A stretch of 64,000 bases of DNA from Geomonas oryzae (GTDB taxonomy: Bacteria; Desulfobacterota; Desulfuromonadia; Geobacterales; Geobacteraceae): contig NZ_RAHW01000007.1 of assembly GCF_004117875.1 (NCBI RefSeq), positions 62,001 to 126,000 of the forward strand, in the 5' to 3' direction. The position numbers and the translations under genes are program-made. Below are positions 18,505 through 25,856 of this stretch, one piece after another; within the stretch, counting starts at the first letter, position 1; each line of letters starts with the position of its first letter. The notes beneath the pieces were generated by a model. That model was not told where the DNA came from and ran no database searches. It saw only the letters and a program-made list of their open reading frames with translations.

Positions 18505-20067
18505 GTGGACAGCGAAATCAAAAGCGTTCAGGACATCGTGGAAATTCTCAAGAGGCGCAGGCGTCAGCTCCTCGTTCCCGCAGCGATCATCCTCCTGGTT
18601 GCCGTCGTTGCCGCCCTGACCCTGCCGCGGAAGTACCGCTCGACCGCAACGATCCTGATCGAGGCGCAGGAAGTGCCGAGCGAGTACATCAAGGCGAACA
18701 TCACCAGTTTTGCGGATCAGCGACTGCAGGCGATCAACAAACGGATCATGGGGACGCCGAGGCTCATCGATTTGATCAAGCGGCTGAACCTGTATGCGGA
18801 TCTGCGCAACAAGGTATCCCTGGAGGACGTGGTGGCGGAGATGGTCAAGGACATCAAATTCACCACGATAAGCGCGGACGTCATCGACCCCCGCTCGGGC
18901 AGACCGGCCCAGGCGACCATCGCGTTTTCCATCAGCTACACCGGCACCACGCCGGAGGTCGCACAACAGGTGACCACCGAACTTTCATCGCTATACATGG
19001 AGGAAAACCTCAAGGAACGGGAGAAGCAGTCCCTTGGGACCTCCAAGTTTTTCCAGGGCGAGATGGAGGCGGTCCAGGCAAGCCTTGCCGACATCGAGGG
19101 GAGAATCGCGGCATTCAAAAAAAGGAACATCCAGTCGCTTCCCGAGCTGTCGCAGGTCAACATGCAGTCATACGACCAGGCCGACCGCGACATAAGGCAG
19201 CTGAACGACCAGATGAGAACCCTCAGGGAGAGAGAAGAGTTCCTGCAAAGCCAGCTGAGCAACGTGCAGCCGGAACTCGCCGCGAACGACAAGGAGGCGC
19301 TGAGGCAACTTCATTTGAGGCTGGCCGATCTGACCAGCCGTTTTTCCGACCGCTACCCGGACGTGATCAAGACGAGGAGAGAGATTGCAGAGCTAGAGCA
19401 GCGGATCCGGTCAGCCAACCGTGAGCCGGCCGTAGGTACGCCGGACAACCCGGCCTACATCAACCTGCAATCCCAACTGGCAGGAACCCGTTCCGAAATC
19501 GAATCGGTGAGGCGCCAGATTGCCGACACCGCCAAGCGGCGTGCAAGCTACCAGAGCCGGATTTTCGCGACCCCCCATGTAGAAGAGGCGTACAAAAGCC
19601 TGATGGTCGAGCGGAACAACCTGCAGCAAAAATACGACGACCTATCCAAAAAATCCATGGACGTCAGGATGGCCCACAGCATGGAGAAAGAGCAGCTTGG
19701 CGAGCGTTTCACCCTGGTCGACCCGGCCCGGCTGCCGGAGCGCCCCTTCAGCCCCAACGTGCCGGCGATCATCCTGATCGGACTGGCACTCGGCATCGGC
19801 TCGGGGGTGGGATGGGCGGCCGTAAAGGAGGCCTGCGACCAATCGGTCAGATCAGCGGACGCTCTCGCCGAGCTCACCGGCGTCACGGTCCTCGTGACCG
19901 TCCCGCACATCGTCACCGCGACGGATCGGGGCTCAGCCAGGAACAGGCGCTACCTGGCCACGGCCCTGGTAGCCTTTGGGGCCATCATCGGCCTCGTTGC
20001 CGTACACTACCTGGTGATGGATCTGAATGTCCTCTTGACGCAGATTTATCGCAAATCGCCAGGTTAG
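18505..20067 (+). CDS. Polysaccharide chain-length determinant (Wzz/GumC-like, exosortase type)
   Basis: 520-residue inner-membrane co-polymerase that sets chain length. Layout: cytoplasmic N-terminus, TM1 (LLVPAAIILLVAVVAALTL), a periplasmic coiled-coil region of about 370 residues rich in Glu/Gln/Arg, the GumC-type motif VDPARLPERPFSPN, then TM2 (AIILIGLALGIGSGVGW) and an unusual extra C-terminal hydrophobic segment. GTG 18505 has GGGAGG upstream and is preferred to GTG 18478. It pairs with the BY-kinase 14 bp downstream, the usual regulatory partner. Confidence 0.87.
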   Translation: MDSEIKSVQDIVEILKRRRRQLLVPAAIILLVAVVAALTLPRKYRSTATILIEAQEVPSEYIKANITSFADQRLQAINKRIMGTPRLIDLIKRLNLYADLRNKVSLEDVVAEMVKDIKFTTISADVIDPRSGRPAQATIAFSISYTGTTPEVAQQVTTELSSLYMEENLKEREKQSLGTSKFFQGEMEAVQASLADIEGRIAAFKKRNIQSLPELSQVNMQSYDQADRDIRQLNDQMRTLREREEFLQSQLSNVQPELAANDKEALRQLHLRLADLTSRFSDRYPDVIKTRREIAELEQRIRSANREPAVGTPDNPAYINLQSQLAGTRSEIESVRRQIADTAKRRASYQSRIFATPHVEEAYKSLMVERNNLQQKYDDLSKKSMDVRMAHSMEKEQLGERFTLVDPARLPERPFSPNVPAIILIGLALGIGSGVGWAAVKEACDQSVRSADALAELTGVTVLVTVPHIVTATDRGSARNRRYLATALVAFGAIIGLVAVHYLVMDLNVLLTQIYRKSPG

Positions 20068-20081
20068 AAGAGGAGACCATC

Positions 20082-20942
20082 ATGTCCATGGAGAACAGTG
20101 CCGACGCGGTTCGGCTCATAAAACTGCCGGAGATGGCGCAAAAGCTGCAGGAGAACGAGGCGGCCGCCCACCTGGAGCCGAAGGAAATGGAGCAAGTGAT
20201 TGCGCCTTCGGAGGAGCAGGAAATGGCGGAAACGTCATGGGACAAGGCGAAGGTCGGATGGCTTTCCCCGGTGTATTCCGTCTCCCGTACTGTGCGACTC
20301 GACATGCAGACGGTGCTTAATAACAGATGCATCGCGATTGACAACCGGATCCCGGAGGTAGAGACGTACAGAATTCTGCGCGCACAGATCATGAGCCGAT
20401 TTGAGGAAATGGGGTGCGGCAAGACGCTGATGGTCACCAGTGCCGTCCCGGGGGAAGGAAAGACAACGACGGCGATCAACCTGGCCATTACCCTCGCCAA
20501 GGAGTTCAGCCAAACGGCCCTGCTGGTGGATTGCGACTTCCGGCAACAGCACGTGCACCGGCTACTTTGCTATGAGAGCAGCAAGGGGCTCATTGACCAC
20601 CTGCTGCATGACGTCCCGTTTTCGGAGATCGTAGTCTGGCCCGGGATTGAAAAGCTGACTGTCGTCTCCGGCGGCAAGACGATGAACGGATTCAGCGACC
20701 TGCTCGGTTCCCCGAGGATGCGCAGCCTGACCGAAGAAATGAGAGACCGCTACCCAGAGCGGTTCATAGTTTTCGATGCACCGCCGGTTCTTTCCTGCGC
20801 CGACACCATGGCGCTGGCCCCGCTGGTTGACGGCATCATCGTCGTGGTCAGATCAGGCAGGACACCTAGAAAGGAAATCGTAAATGCCATGGCCAGGTTG
20901 CCTCAGCGCAAGATCATTGGGGTGGTCCTGAACCAGATGTGA
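20082..20942 (+). CDS. BY-type tyrosine kinase (CpsD/CapB-like), exosortase locus
   Basis: 286-residue cytoplasmic autokinase that acts on the chain-length protein. Walker A (SAVPGEGKTTTAINLA, residues about 120-135), Walker A' (LLVDCDFR) and Walker B (FIVFDAPP) are intact. The protein ends right after the ATPase fold (GVVLNQM), so the C-terminal tyrosine cluster of CapB/Wzc is absent. AGGAG before ATG 20082 fixes the start; the frame is open for another 270 bp upstream, but that part only overlaps the Wzz gene in another frame. Last gene of the locus. Confidence 0.88.
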   Translation: MSMENSADAVRLIKLPEMAQKLQENEAAAHLEPKEMEQVIAPSEEQEMAETSWDKAKVGWLSPVYSVSRTVRLDMQTVLNNRCIAIDNRIPEVETYRILRAQIMSRFEEMGCGKTLMVTSAVPGEGKTTTAINLAITLAKEFSQTALLVDCDFRQQHVHRLLCYESSKGLIDHLLHDVPFSEIVVWPGIEKLTVVSGGKTMNGFSDLLGSPRMRSLTEEMRDRYPERFIVFDAPPVLSCADTMALAPLVDGIIVVVRSGRTPRKEIVNAMARLPQRKIIGVVLNQM

Positions 20943-21155
20943 GTCGATCACACCGTCGCACTTCGCCAGCACAGCGTGCAAAGCCGCCTTGCCGCAAAGC
21001 TGTCGAACTTGCGGCACACACAGAAGAACCGGCAAACCGGGCATCAGCCGAGGTTGCGAACTGATCCCCCGGATAGTGCAGACTTGAAGCAAGCCGCACC
21101 CCCAGAGGGGGCATGATAGGTCGCACGAAAGGTTACACGAACTGCTGCACAAACA

Positions 21156-21187
21156 AAAAGGGTTACCCCGGAAGAGGTAACCCTTTT
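21156..21187 (-). terminator. Intrinsic terminator of the tRNA operon (possibly bidirectional)
   Basis: Twelve-base stem AAAAGGGTTACC / GGTAACCCTTTT around an 8-nt loop, just after tRNA-Leu in the minus direction and followed there by a T-rich tract. A-tracts and T-tracts on both sides let it act from either strand. Confidence 0.75.
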
Positions 21188-21197
21188 GAATGACGGG

Positions 21198-21282
21198 TGG
21201 TGCGAGAGAGGGGACTTGAACCCCTATACCTTGCGGTGCCAGATCCTAAGTCTGGTGCGTCTGCCAATTCCGCCACTCTCGC
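21198..21282 (-). tRNA. tRNA-Leu (anticodon TAG)
   Basis: 85-nt tRNA with long variable arm. Acceptor GCGAGAG pairs with CTCTCGC, the anticodon loop reads CTTAGGA (TAG, codon CUA), the T-arm has GGTTCAAGTCC and CCA is encoded. Last of four tRNA genes read on the minus strand. Confidence 0.95.
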
Positions 21283-21305
21283 AAAATCGTACGCTTGAAA
21301 CGACA

Positions 21306-21326
21306 AACCCCGCTGTTAACGGGGTT
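21306..21326 (-). other. Hairpin between tRNA-His and tRNA-Leu
   Basis: Perfect 7-bp stem (AACCCCG / CGGGGTT) with a 7-nt loop in the spacer between two tRNAs. On the minus strand it is followed by TTTGTCG, so it may be a weak terminator or a processing signal for the tRNA precursor. Confidence 0.5.
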
Positions 21327-21338
21327 GGCCTTTATGGT

Positions 21339-21415
21339 TGGGGTGGGTAGTGGGATTCGAACCCACGTATGAACGAGTCACAGTCGTTTGTGTTAACCGC
21401 TTCACCATACCCACC
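21339..21415 (-). tRNA. tRNA-His (anticodon GTG)
   Basis: 77 nt including the extra G at position -1 characteristic of tRNA-His. Acceptor GTGGGTA pairs with TACCCAC, discriminator C, encoded CCA, anticodon loop CTGTGAC. Confidence 0.95.
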
Positions 21416-21426
21416 ATATTCAGTTG

Positions 21427-21503
21427 TGGCACGCCTGAGAGGGTTCGAACCTCTGACCTACGGCTTAGAAGGCCGTTGCTCTATCCAGCTGAGCTACAGG
21501 CGC
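21427..21503 (-). tRNA. tRNA-Arg (anticodon TCT)
   Basis: 77 nt. Acceptor GCGCCTG pairs with CAGGCGT (first pair G-U), anticodon loop CTTCTAA, T-arm GGTTCGAACCC, encoded CCA. Confidence 0.95.
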
Positions 21504-21525
21504 AGAAGTAAAGCCTGCTGTTGAG

Positions 21526-21603
21526 TGGTCGGGGTGAGAGGATTCGAACCTCCGGCCCCCTGCTCCCAAGGCAGGTGCGCTAGCCAGGCTGCGCTACACC
21601 CCG
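21526..21603 (-). tRNA. tRNA-Pro (anticodon TGG)
   Basis: 78 nt. Acceptor CGGGGTG pairs with CACCCCG, anticodon loop CTTGGGA, T-arm GGTTCGAATCC, encoded CCA. First gene of the tRNA operon. Confidence 0.95.
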
Positions 21604-21909
21604 ATTCAAGAAGCACGTTTATAGCACAGCCTCTGGAGCCGCGCAACACCTTTTTTATGCCCCCCGAGTTTTTCTCGAAGCCGTTTTACAACCCCTTCAA
21701 GGTAAAGACGCGAAGCAGCAAAGACACAAAGAGGATATGCAAAAAAGATAATATTTACCCAGCCTTGCCTTCCTTGCATCTCCGCCCATTGGCTTATTTG
21801 CGTTGATAGGCAAAGCCCTTTCTTGCTTTCGAAGGGACTTTGACCTTATCCCCTTTATCCCCTTTATCCCCTTCATCCCTGTTAAACGGTTTTCCGCTTT
21901 GCTTGCGTC
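21604..21909. repeat. Gene-free spacer with short degenerate tandem repeats
   Basis: About 306 bp between tRNA-Pro and rdgB without a credible gene. It contains a 9-bp tandem repeat (TTTATCCCC, about 3.5 copies, 21846-21880) and a GACGCGAAG/GCAAAGACACAAAG-type stretch near 21709-21733 whose reverse complement recurs loosely near 21895-21925. No recognisable RNA gene. The tRNA operon promoter should lie near its left end but I cannot pick boxes with confidence. Confidence 0.5.
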
Positions 21910-22503
21910 TTAGCTGCTTTGCGTGAGTGCCTCTTTGAGCATCTGCATGGCGCGTCCGCGGTGGCTGATGGCGTTCTTGATCTCCATGGGAAGCTCGGAG
22001 AAGGTCTGCCCGTACTCCGGTACCATGAAGAGGGGATCGTAACCGAAGCCCCCCTCCCCCCGCGGCGCCTCCAGGATCACCCCGGCAAGGGCGCCGTCGA
22101 AGGTCCGGCAGGTCCCGTCGGGAAGGCAGAGCGCTATGACGCAGTGAAACGCGGCGCCCCTCTTCTCCATCGGAACGCCCTCAAGCTCGCGCAAGAGGAG
22201 CGCGTTGTTGTCGGCGTCGGTCGCCCCCTCACCGGCGAAGCGCGCCGAGTAGACGCCTGGGCGACCGCAGAGATGATCTACGCAAAGCCCCGAGTCGTCG
22301 GCAAGAACCGGCCGCCCGGTGCAACGCGCCGCGGAGAGCGCCTTCTTTATCGCGTTCTCCTCAAAGGTCGCCCCGTCCTCCACGACGTCCGGGAGATCGG
22401 GGAAGTCGGCCGGCGAGAGTATGGTATCCACCACGCCCCGCAACAGTTCTCCGAACTCGCGCAGTTTCCCCTTGTTTCCCGATGCGACCAGGAGCTCTTT
22501 CAT
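21910..22503 (-). CDS. rdgB: XTP/dITP diphosphatase (RdgB/HAM1)
   Basis: 197-residue house-cleaning pyrophosphatase hydrolysing ITP, dITP and XTP to monophosphates. Family motifs: substrate loop [14 protein letters not shown], Mg-binding [57 protein letters not shown] and the C-terminal SHRGRAM. Length is typical. Overlaps the end of rph by 4 nt (ATGA), so the two are translationally coupled. Confidence 0.95.
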   Translation of the reverse strand: MKELLVASGNKGKLREFGELLRGVVDTILSPADFPDLPDVVEDGATFEENAIKKALSAARCTGRPVLADDSGLCVDHLCGRPGVYSARFAGEGATDADNNALLLRELEGVPMEKRGAAFHCVIALCLPDGTCRTFDGALAGVILEAPRGEGGFGYDPLFMVPEYGQTFSELPMEIKNAISHRGRAMQMLKEALTQSS

Positions 22504-23219
22504 GCCTGAAGCGCCTCTCTCTGGATCTCGAAGAGACGGGTGAGCCCCAGCATGGCGTGGCCGCGCATCGCGTCCATCTGGTCGAGGGTGAAAGGCTCCG
22601 CCTCGGCCGTTCCCTGCACCTCGACAAAACGCATCGAGGAGGTCATCACGAAGTTCATGTCCACCTCTGCCGAGGAGTCCTCGGGATAGTCGAGGTCGAG
22701 GAAGGGGGTTCCATCGACGATGCCGACGCTCACCGCGGCGACCGCCTCGCGCAGCGGGCTCTGGGAGAGTTCCCCGGCGTCGACCAGGGTCTGCAGGGCG
22801 TCGGCCAGCGCGACGTAAGCTCCGGTGATCGAAGCGGTGCGGGTGCCGCCGTCGGCCTGGATCACGTCGCAGTCGATGAGGATGGAGCGCTCGCCCAGTT
22901 TTTCCAGGTCGACCACCGCGCGCAGCGATCTGCCGATCAGGCGCTGGATCTCGTGGGTGCGTCCGGAGAGTTTCCCCTTTGCCGACTCTCGCTGGTTTCT
23001 GGTGTGCGTTGCGCGCGGCAGCATGCAGTACTCCGCGGTGACCCAGCCCGTCCCCTTACCTTTCAGGAAGGAAGGGACCTTGCCCTCGATGGTCGCGTTG
23101 CAGATGACCTTGGTGTCCCCGAACTCGATCAGCACCGATCCCTCGGCGTGTTTCAGGTAATTGCGCGTGATTTTTACTTCCCTCAATGCATCAGCCGCAC
23201 GGCCGTTTCTGCGTGTCAT
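22500..23219 (-). CDS. rph: Ribonuclease PH
   Basis: 239-residue phosphorolytic 3'-5' exoribonuclease trimming tRNA 3' ends. Signature segments: [79 protein letters not shown] and the C-terminal [13 protein letters not shown]. First gene of an rph-rdgB unit, a common bacterial pairing, and fittingly next to a tRNA cluster. Confidence 0.96.
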   Translation of the reverse strand: MTRRNGRAADALREVKITRNYLKHAEGSVLIEFGDTKVICNATIEGKVPSFLKGKGTGWVTAEYCMLPRATHTRNQRESAKGKLSGRTHEIQRLIGRSLRAVVDLEKLGERSILIDCDVIQADGGTRTASITGAYVALADALQTLVDAGELSQSPLREAVAAVSVGIVDGTPFLDLDYPEDSSAEVDMNFVMTSSMRFVEVQGTAEAEPFTLDQMDAMRGHAMLGLTRLFEIQREALQA

Positions 23220-23236
23220 AAAGCTCCTTTAAAACC

Positions 23237-23434
23237 GGTTCAACGTTCAACGTTCAGCGTTCAACGTGTCATTTGCCAACCTTGCAGCAGTTACGTTAAT
23301 TGTTTGCTGGTTCTGTATACCCGCTCGAACAAGCGCGGATACTATCATTTTCTCGTACAGCGGTCCGTGCCGCCACGTCTGCCCTAGCTTTCAGCAAAGG
23401 TCAAAGCCCTAACGTTGAACGCCGAACGTAGAAC
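23237..23434. repeat. Inverted pair of GTTCAAC-type repeat clusters
   Basis: 23237-23266 holds four near-copies of an 8-9 bp AACGTTC unit; 23410-23434 holds the inverse (GTTGAACGCCGAACGTAGAAC). The two clusters flank about 140 bp of gene-free DNA between rph and the beta-helix gene. It has the look of a small non-coding dispersed element, but I cannot name it. Confidence 0.5.
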
Positions 23435-23438
23435 GGCT

Positions 23439-24554
23439 TCACCGCTTCGGGTTCACGTTCACCCTGCCCCGTCCGCCGTTGTCGTAGATCTTAGGTCCAC
23501 CCTCGCCCCAGCGGTTGTTGGGGACGCGGAACTCCTCGTTGCCTGCGTTGTAGATATCATGCCCGCCGTTACCGGAGATCACGTTGTCCCACGCTACTGC
23601 GGAACCGTCGAAGACGAGCACTCCCTGTGCACCGTTGCCGGTGATCACGTTGTCGCTCACCCTCACCCGCGAACCGGTGAGCGAAAGCCCGTAGTCGCTG
23701 TTTCTGGCAAGCTTCGCACCGGTCACGCTCCCCTCGGTCTCGAACAGGGTAACGCCGCGGCCGTTGTCGAGCACCGCCCCGCCGGCGAGCTTCAACCTGC
23801 AGCTGTCGCAGGAAAAGGCGGAGCGGTTCATGGCAAGACTTCCGTCCTGCAGGTAGATCGAAGTGTGCCGCGCCTCGATACCGACCCGGTTGCCGACCAC
23901 GCTCACGCCGCGTACGGTCGCCTCGCTCTGCAAAAAGCTCATGCCGGTGTCGCAGTCGGAGGCGCCCCCTCCCTCCATGGTCACAAGGGCATCCTGGAAA
24001 CGCATCCCGGTGGTGCTGCGCTCGGCGCGCACCCCCTTCAGGGTCACGTTCGCGAAAAGCGCTTCGACCCCGGCGGCCGCCCCTTCGATGCGGCAGTTTT
24101 CCAGGAGGTTGTTCTTCTCGCTACCGAGTAGGACGATCCCCTGCCAGTCACCGGCGGCGGGCGCCGCGAAGAGCGACGTGAAACGGATCGGCTCCTCCTT
24201 GCTCCCGGAGGCGACCAGCCGTCCTTGCACCACGAGGACCGGGTCCCCGGCCCCTTTCTTGAAACGAACCACGGTCCCGGGCTCGACGGTGAGCGTCGCC
24301 TGTGGGGCCACGGTCACCGCCCCCTCGACAAGCACCTCCCCCTTCCAGACGGTGTCCTCGGCGAGAACACGGTCGGCAAAGGTGCTCTGCGGCTTGAACG
24401 GCGCCTCGGCGCGCTCGGGAGCGGGAGCGGGAACGGGGGCAGAAGCAGGCGCGGTCGGCGCGGCGGCGGCGGGAGTATCGGCGGCCTGGGCCTGATGGCA
24501 AAAAAGGGCCGCCAGAAGCAGCCCGTGGATAAGTAGTATGGGATATCTCTTCAT
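23439..24554 (-). CDS. Secreted right-handed parallel beta-helix (NosD/pectate-lyase-like) protein
   Basis: 371 residues with a signal peptide (hydrophobic LLIHGLLLAALFC, cleavage near AQA), an Ala/Pro-rich linker (residues about 28-50), then short repeats of the parallel beta-helix type (LTVEPGTVVRFKKGAG, NLLENCRIEGAAAGVEA, RVRVSDNVITGNGAQGV, DNVISGNGGHDIYN). Such helices bind or act on polysaccharides, or serve as scaffolds; no catalytic residues can be assigned. Its start overlaps the GGDEF gene stop by 4 nt, so the pair is one transcription unit. Confidence 0.76.
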   Translation of the reverse strand: MKRYPILLIHGLLLAALFCHQAQAADTPAAAAPTAPASAPVPAPAPERAEAPFKPQSTFADRVLAEDTVWKGEVLVEGAVTVAPQATLTVEPGTVVRFKKGAGDPVLVVQGRLVASGSKEEPIRFTSLFAAPAAGDWQGIVLLGSEKNNLLENCRIEGAAAGVEALFANVTLKGVRAERSTTGMRFQDALVTMEGGGASDCDTGMSFLQSEATVRGVSVVGNRVGIEARHTSIYLQDGSLAMNRSAFSCDSCRLKLAGGAVLDNGRGVTLFETEGSVTGAKLARNSDYGLSLTGSRVRVSDNVITGNGAQGVLVFDGSAVAWDNVISGNGGHDIYNAGNEEFRVPNNRWGEGGPKIYDNGGRGRVNVNPKR

Positions 24555-25621
24555 TTTGGTGGTATCTGCAGGCTTTCCTGGTGATAGACCTTGTTCTTGC
24601 CGCGGCGCTTGGCCAGGTAGAGCAGGGAGTCGACGATGTTGAACAGCTCGTCCATCTTGTCCGCGTTGTCCGGGTAGCTCGCGACACCGATACTCACGGT
24701 GACGCCGCGGTTCGCCCCGTCCACGGGCCTCTTCGCGGTCCCCTGCTGCACGCTGTCACGCAGGCGCTCCGCGGCGAGGATCGCCTGGTCGAGGCGGGTT
24801 TCGGGTAAAAGCACGATGAACTCTTCGCCGCCGTAGCGGAAGGCGACGTCTACGGAGCGGATCGTCTGCAGGATCAGCTCCCCCATGAGCTCGAGGAGTC
24901 TGTCGCCCGTGGCGTGACCGAAGCTGTCGTTGTAGCTCTTGAAGTCGTCCACGTCCATCATGATGATCGAGAACGGCTTGTGGTACCGCTTGGCGCGCGC
25001 CATCTCCTGCCGGAAGTACTGCTTGAAGTAACGGTGGTTGTGCAGTCCGGTGAGCGAATCGGTGATGGCCAGAAGCTTGGTCCGCTTGTGCAGCGTCGCG
25101 TTATGGATCGCCATCGCGGCGAAGGACGCGAGAATCGAGAGGAGGTTCAGCTTGTCGCGGTCGAAGCACCTAGGCTCGAAGTCATCGAGATAAAGGATGC
25201 CGACGATGCGTTCCTGGAAAACGAGCGGAACACACACAAGCGAGCGGATCCCTTCCTTTAGGGCAATCGGGTTCTTGAAGAACGGGGTCTGCTGGGTGTC
25301 CTCGATGTAAAAGATCTCGCCGGCCAGAAGCACCTGCTCGGTGAGCCCTCCGGGGGTCACCTCCCAGCGCTCCTTCTTCACGAAATCGGCGGTGAGACCC
25401 GAGTGCGCGTGCAGGCTAAGCTCGCGCCTCGCATCGTAGTAGAGCGCGACGCTCCCCGCCGGGGTGCCCGCGAACCGCATCGCGCTCGTCAGGATCGCCT
25501 GCAGCACCGTGTCCAGATCCAAGGTAGAGACGACGGCTTTGGCGACCTCTATCAGATCCTTGAGCCCCTTTACCTGGGACTCAAGCGACTCCTTCTGGCT
25601 ATTGCAATCACACTGGCTCAT
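24551..25621 (-). CDS. GAF-GGDEF diguanylate cyclase
   Basis: 356 residues. A GAF sensor domain (about 20-170; LDLDTVLQAILTSAMRFAG, GIRSLVCVPLVFQERIVGIL) is joined to a GGDEF domain (about 185-350; ITDSLTGLHNHRYF, DDFKSYNDSFGHATGD, RYGGEEF). The active-site GGEEF is intact and an RxxD inhibitory site (RSVD) sits five residues before it, so it should make c-di-GMP with product inhibition. The frame opens at 25708, but ATG 25621 has GGAGG 4 nt upstream. Upstream of the beta-helix gene in one operon. Confidence 0.87.
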   Translation of the reverse strand: MSQCDCNSQKESLESQVKGLKDLIEVAKAVVSTLDLDTVLQAILTSAMRFAGTPAGSVALYYDARRELSLHAHSGLTADFVKKERWEVTPGGLTEQVLLAGEIFYIEDTQQTPFFKNPIALKEGIRSLVCVPLVFQERIVGILYLDDFEPRCFDRDKLNLLSILASFAAMAIHNATLHKRTKLLAITDSLTGLHNHRYFKQYFRQEMARAKRYHKPFSIIMMDVDDFKSYNDSFGHATGDRLLELMGELILQTIRSVDVAFRYGGEEFIVLLPETRLDQAILAAERLRDSVQQGTAKRPVDGANRGVTVSIGVASYPDNADKMDELFNIVDSLLYLAKRRGKNKVYHQESLQIPPK

Positions 25622-25750
25622 GGAGCCTCCGGGAAGGAAAATTAACCCGTCATTAATAACACAGCGGGGCTCCCGTTGTAAATGCCCCTGAGGCGTAAAC
25701 ACCGGCATTTTCGTTTTTTATGACGGCCCGAAATTTTAATCTATTAACGC

Positions 25751-25805
25751 TTGACTTCGTCATACATCTTGTGGTTTATTTCTCGCCGCCCACTAAATGT
25801 GGTAT
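25751..25805 (+). promoter_or_regulatory. nrdJ promoter with two NrdR-like boxes
   Basis: A TTGACT -35 (25751-25756) lies about 17-18 bp before a poor -10. Two 16-bp sequences resembling the NrdR box (25759-25774, ending ATCTTGTGG; 25790-25805, CCACTAAATGTGG) are offset by exactly 31 bp, the helical spacing known for NrdR pairs. Each matches the consensus at roughly 10 of 16 positions as I remember it, so this is a good but unproven operator. Confidence 0.5.
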
Positions 25806-25856
25806 TGAGCGATTCGCATGGCGACATGATAATTTATCCAAGGAGAACGAAACGTT

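Noticed and set aside
19812..20081. N-terminal extension of the BY-kinase frame
   Set aside because: It overlaps the Wzz gene in another frame and has no domain; AGGAG precedes ATG 20082.
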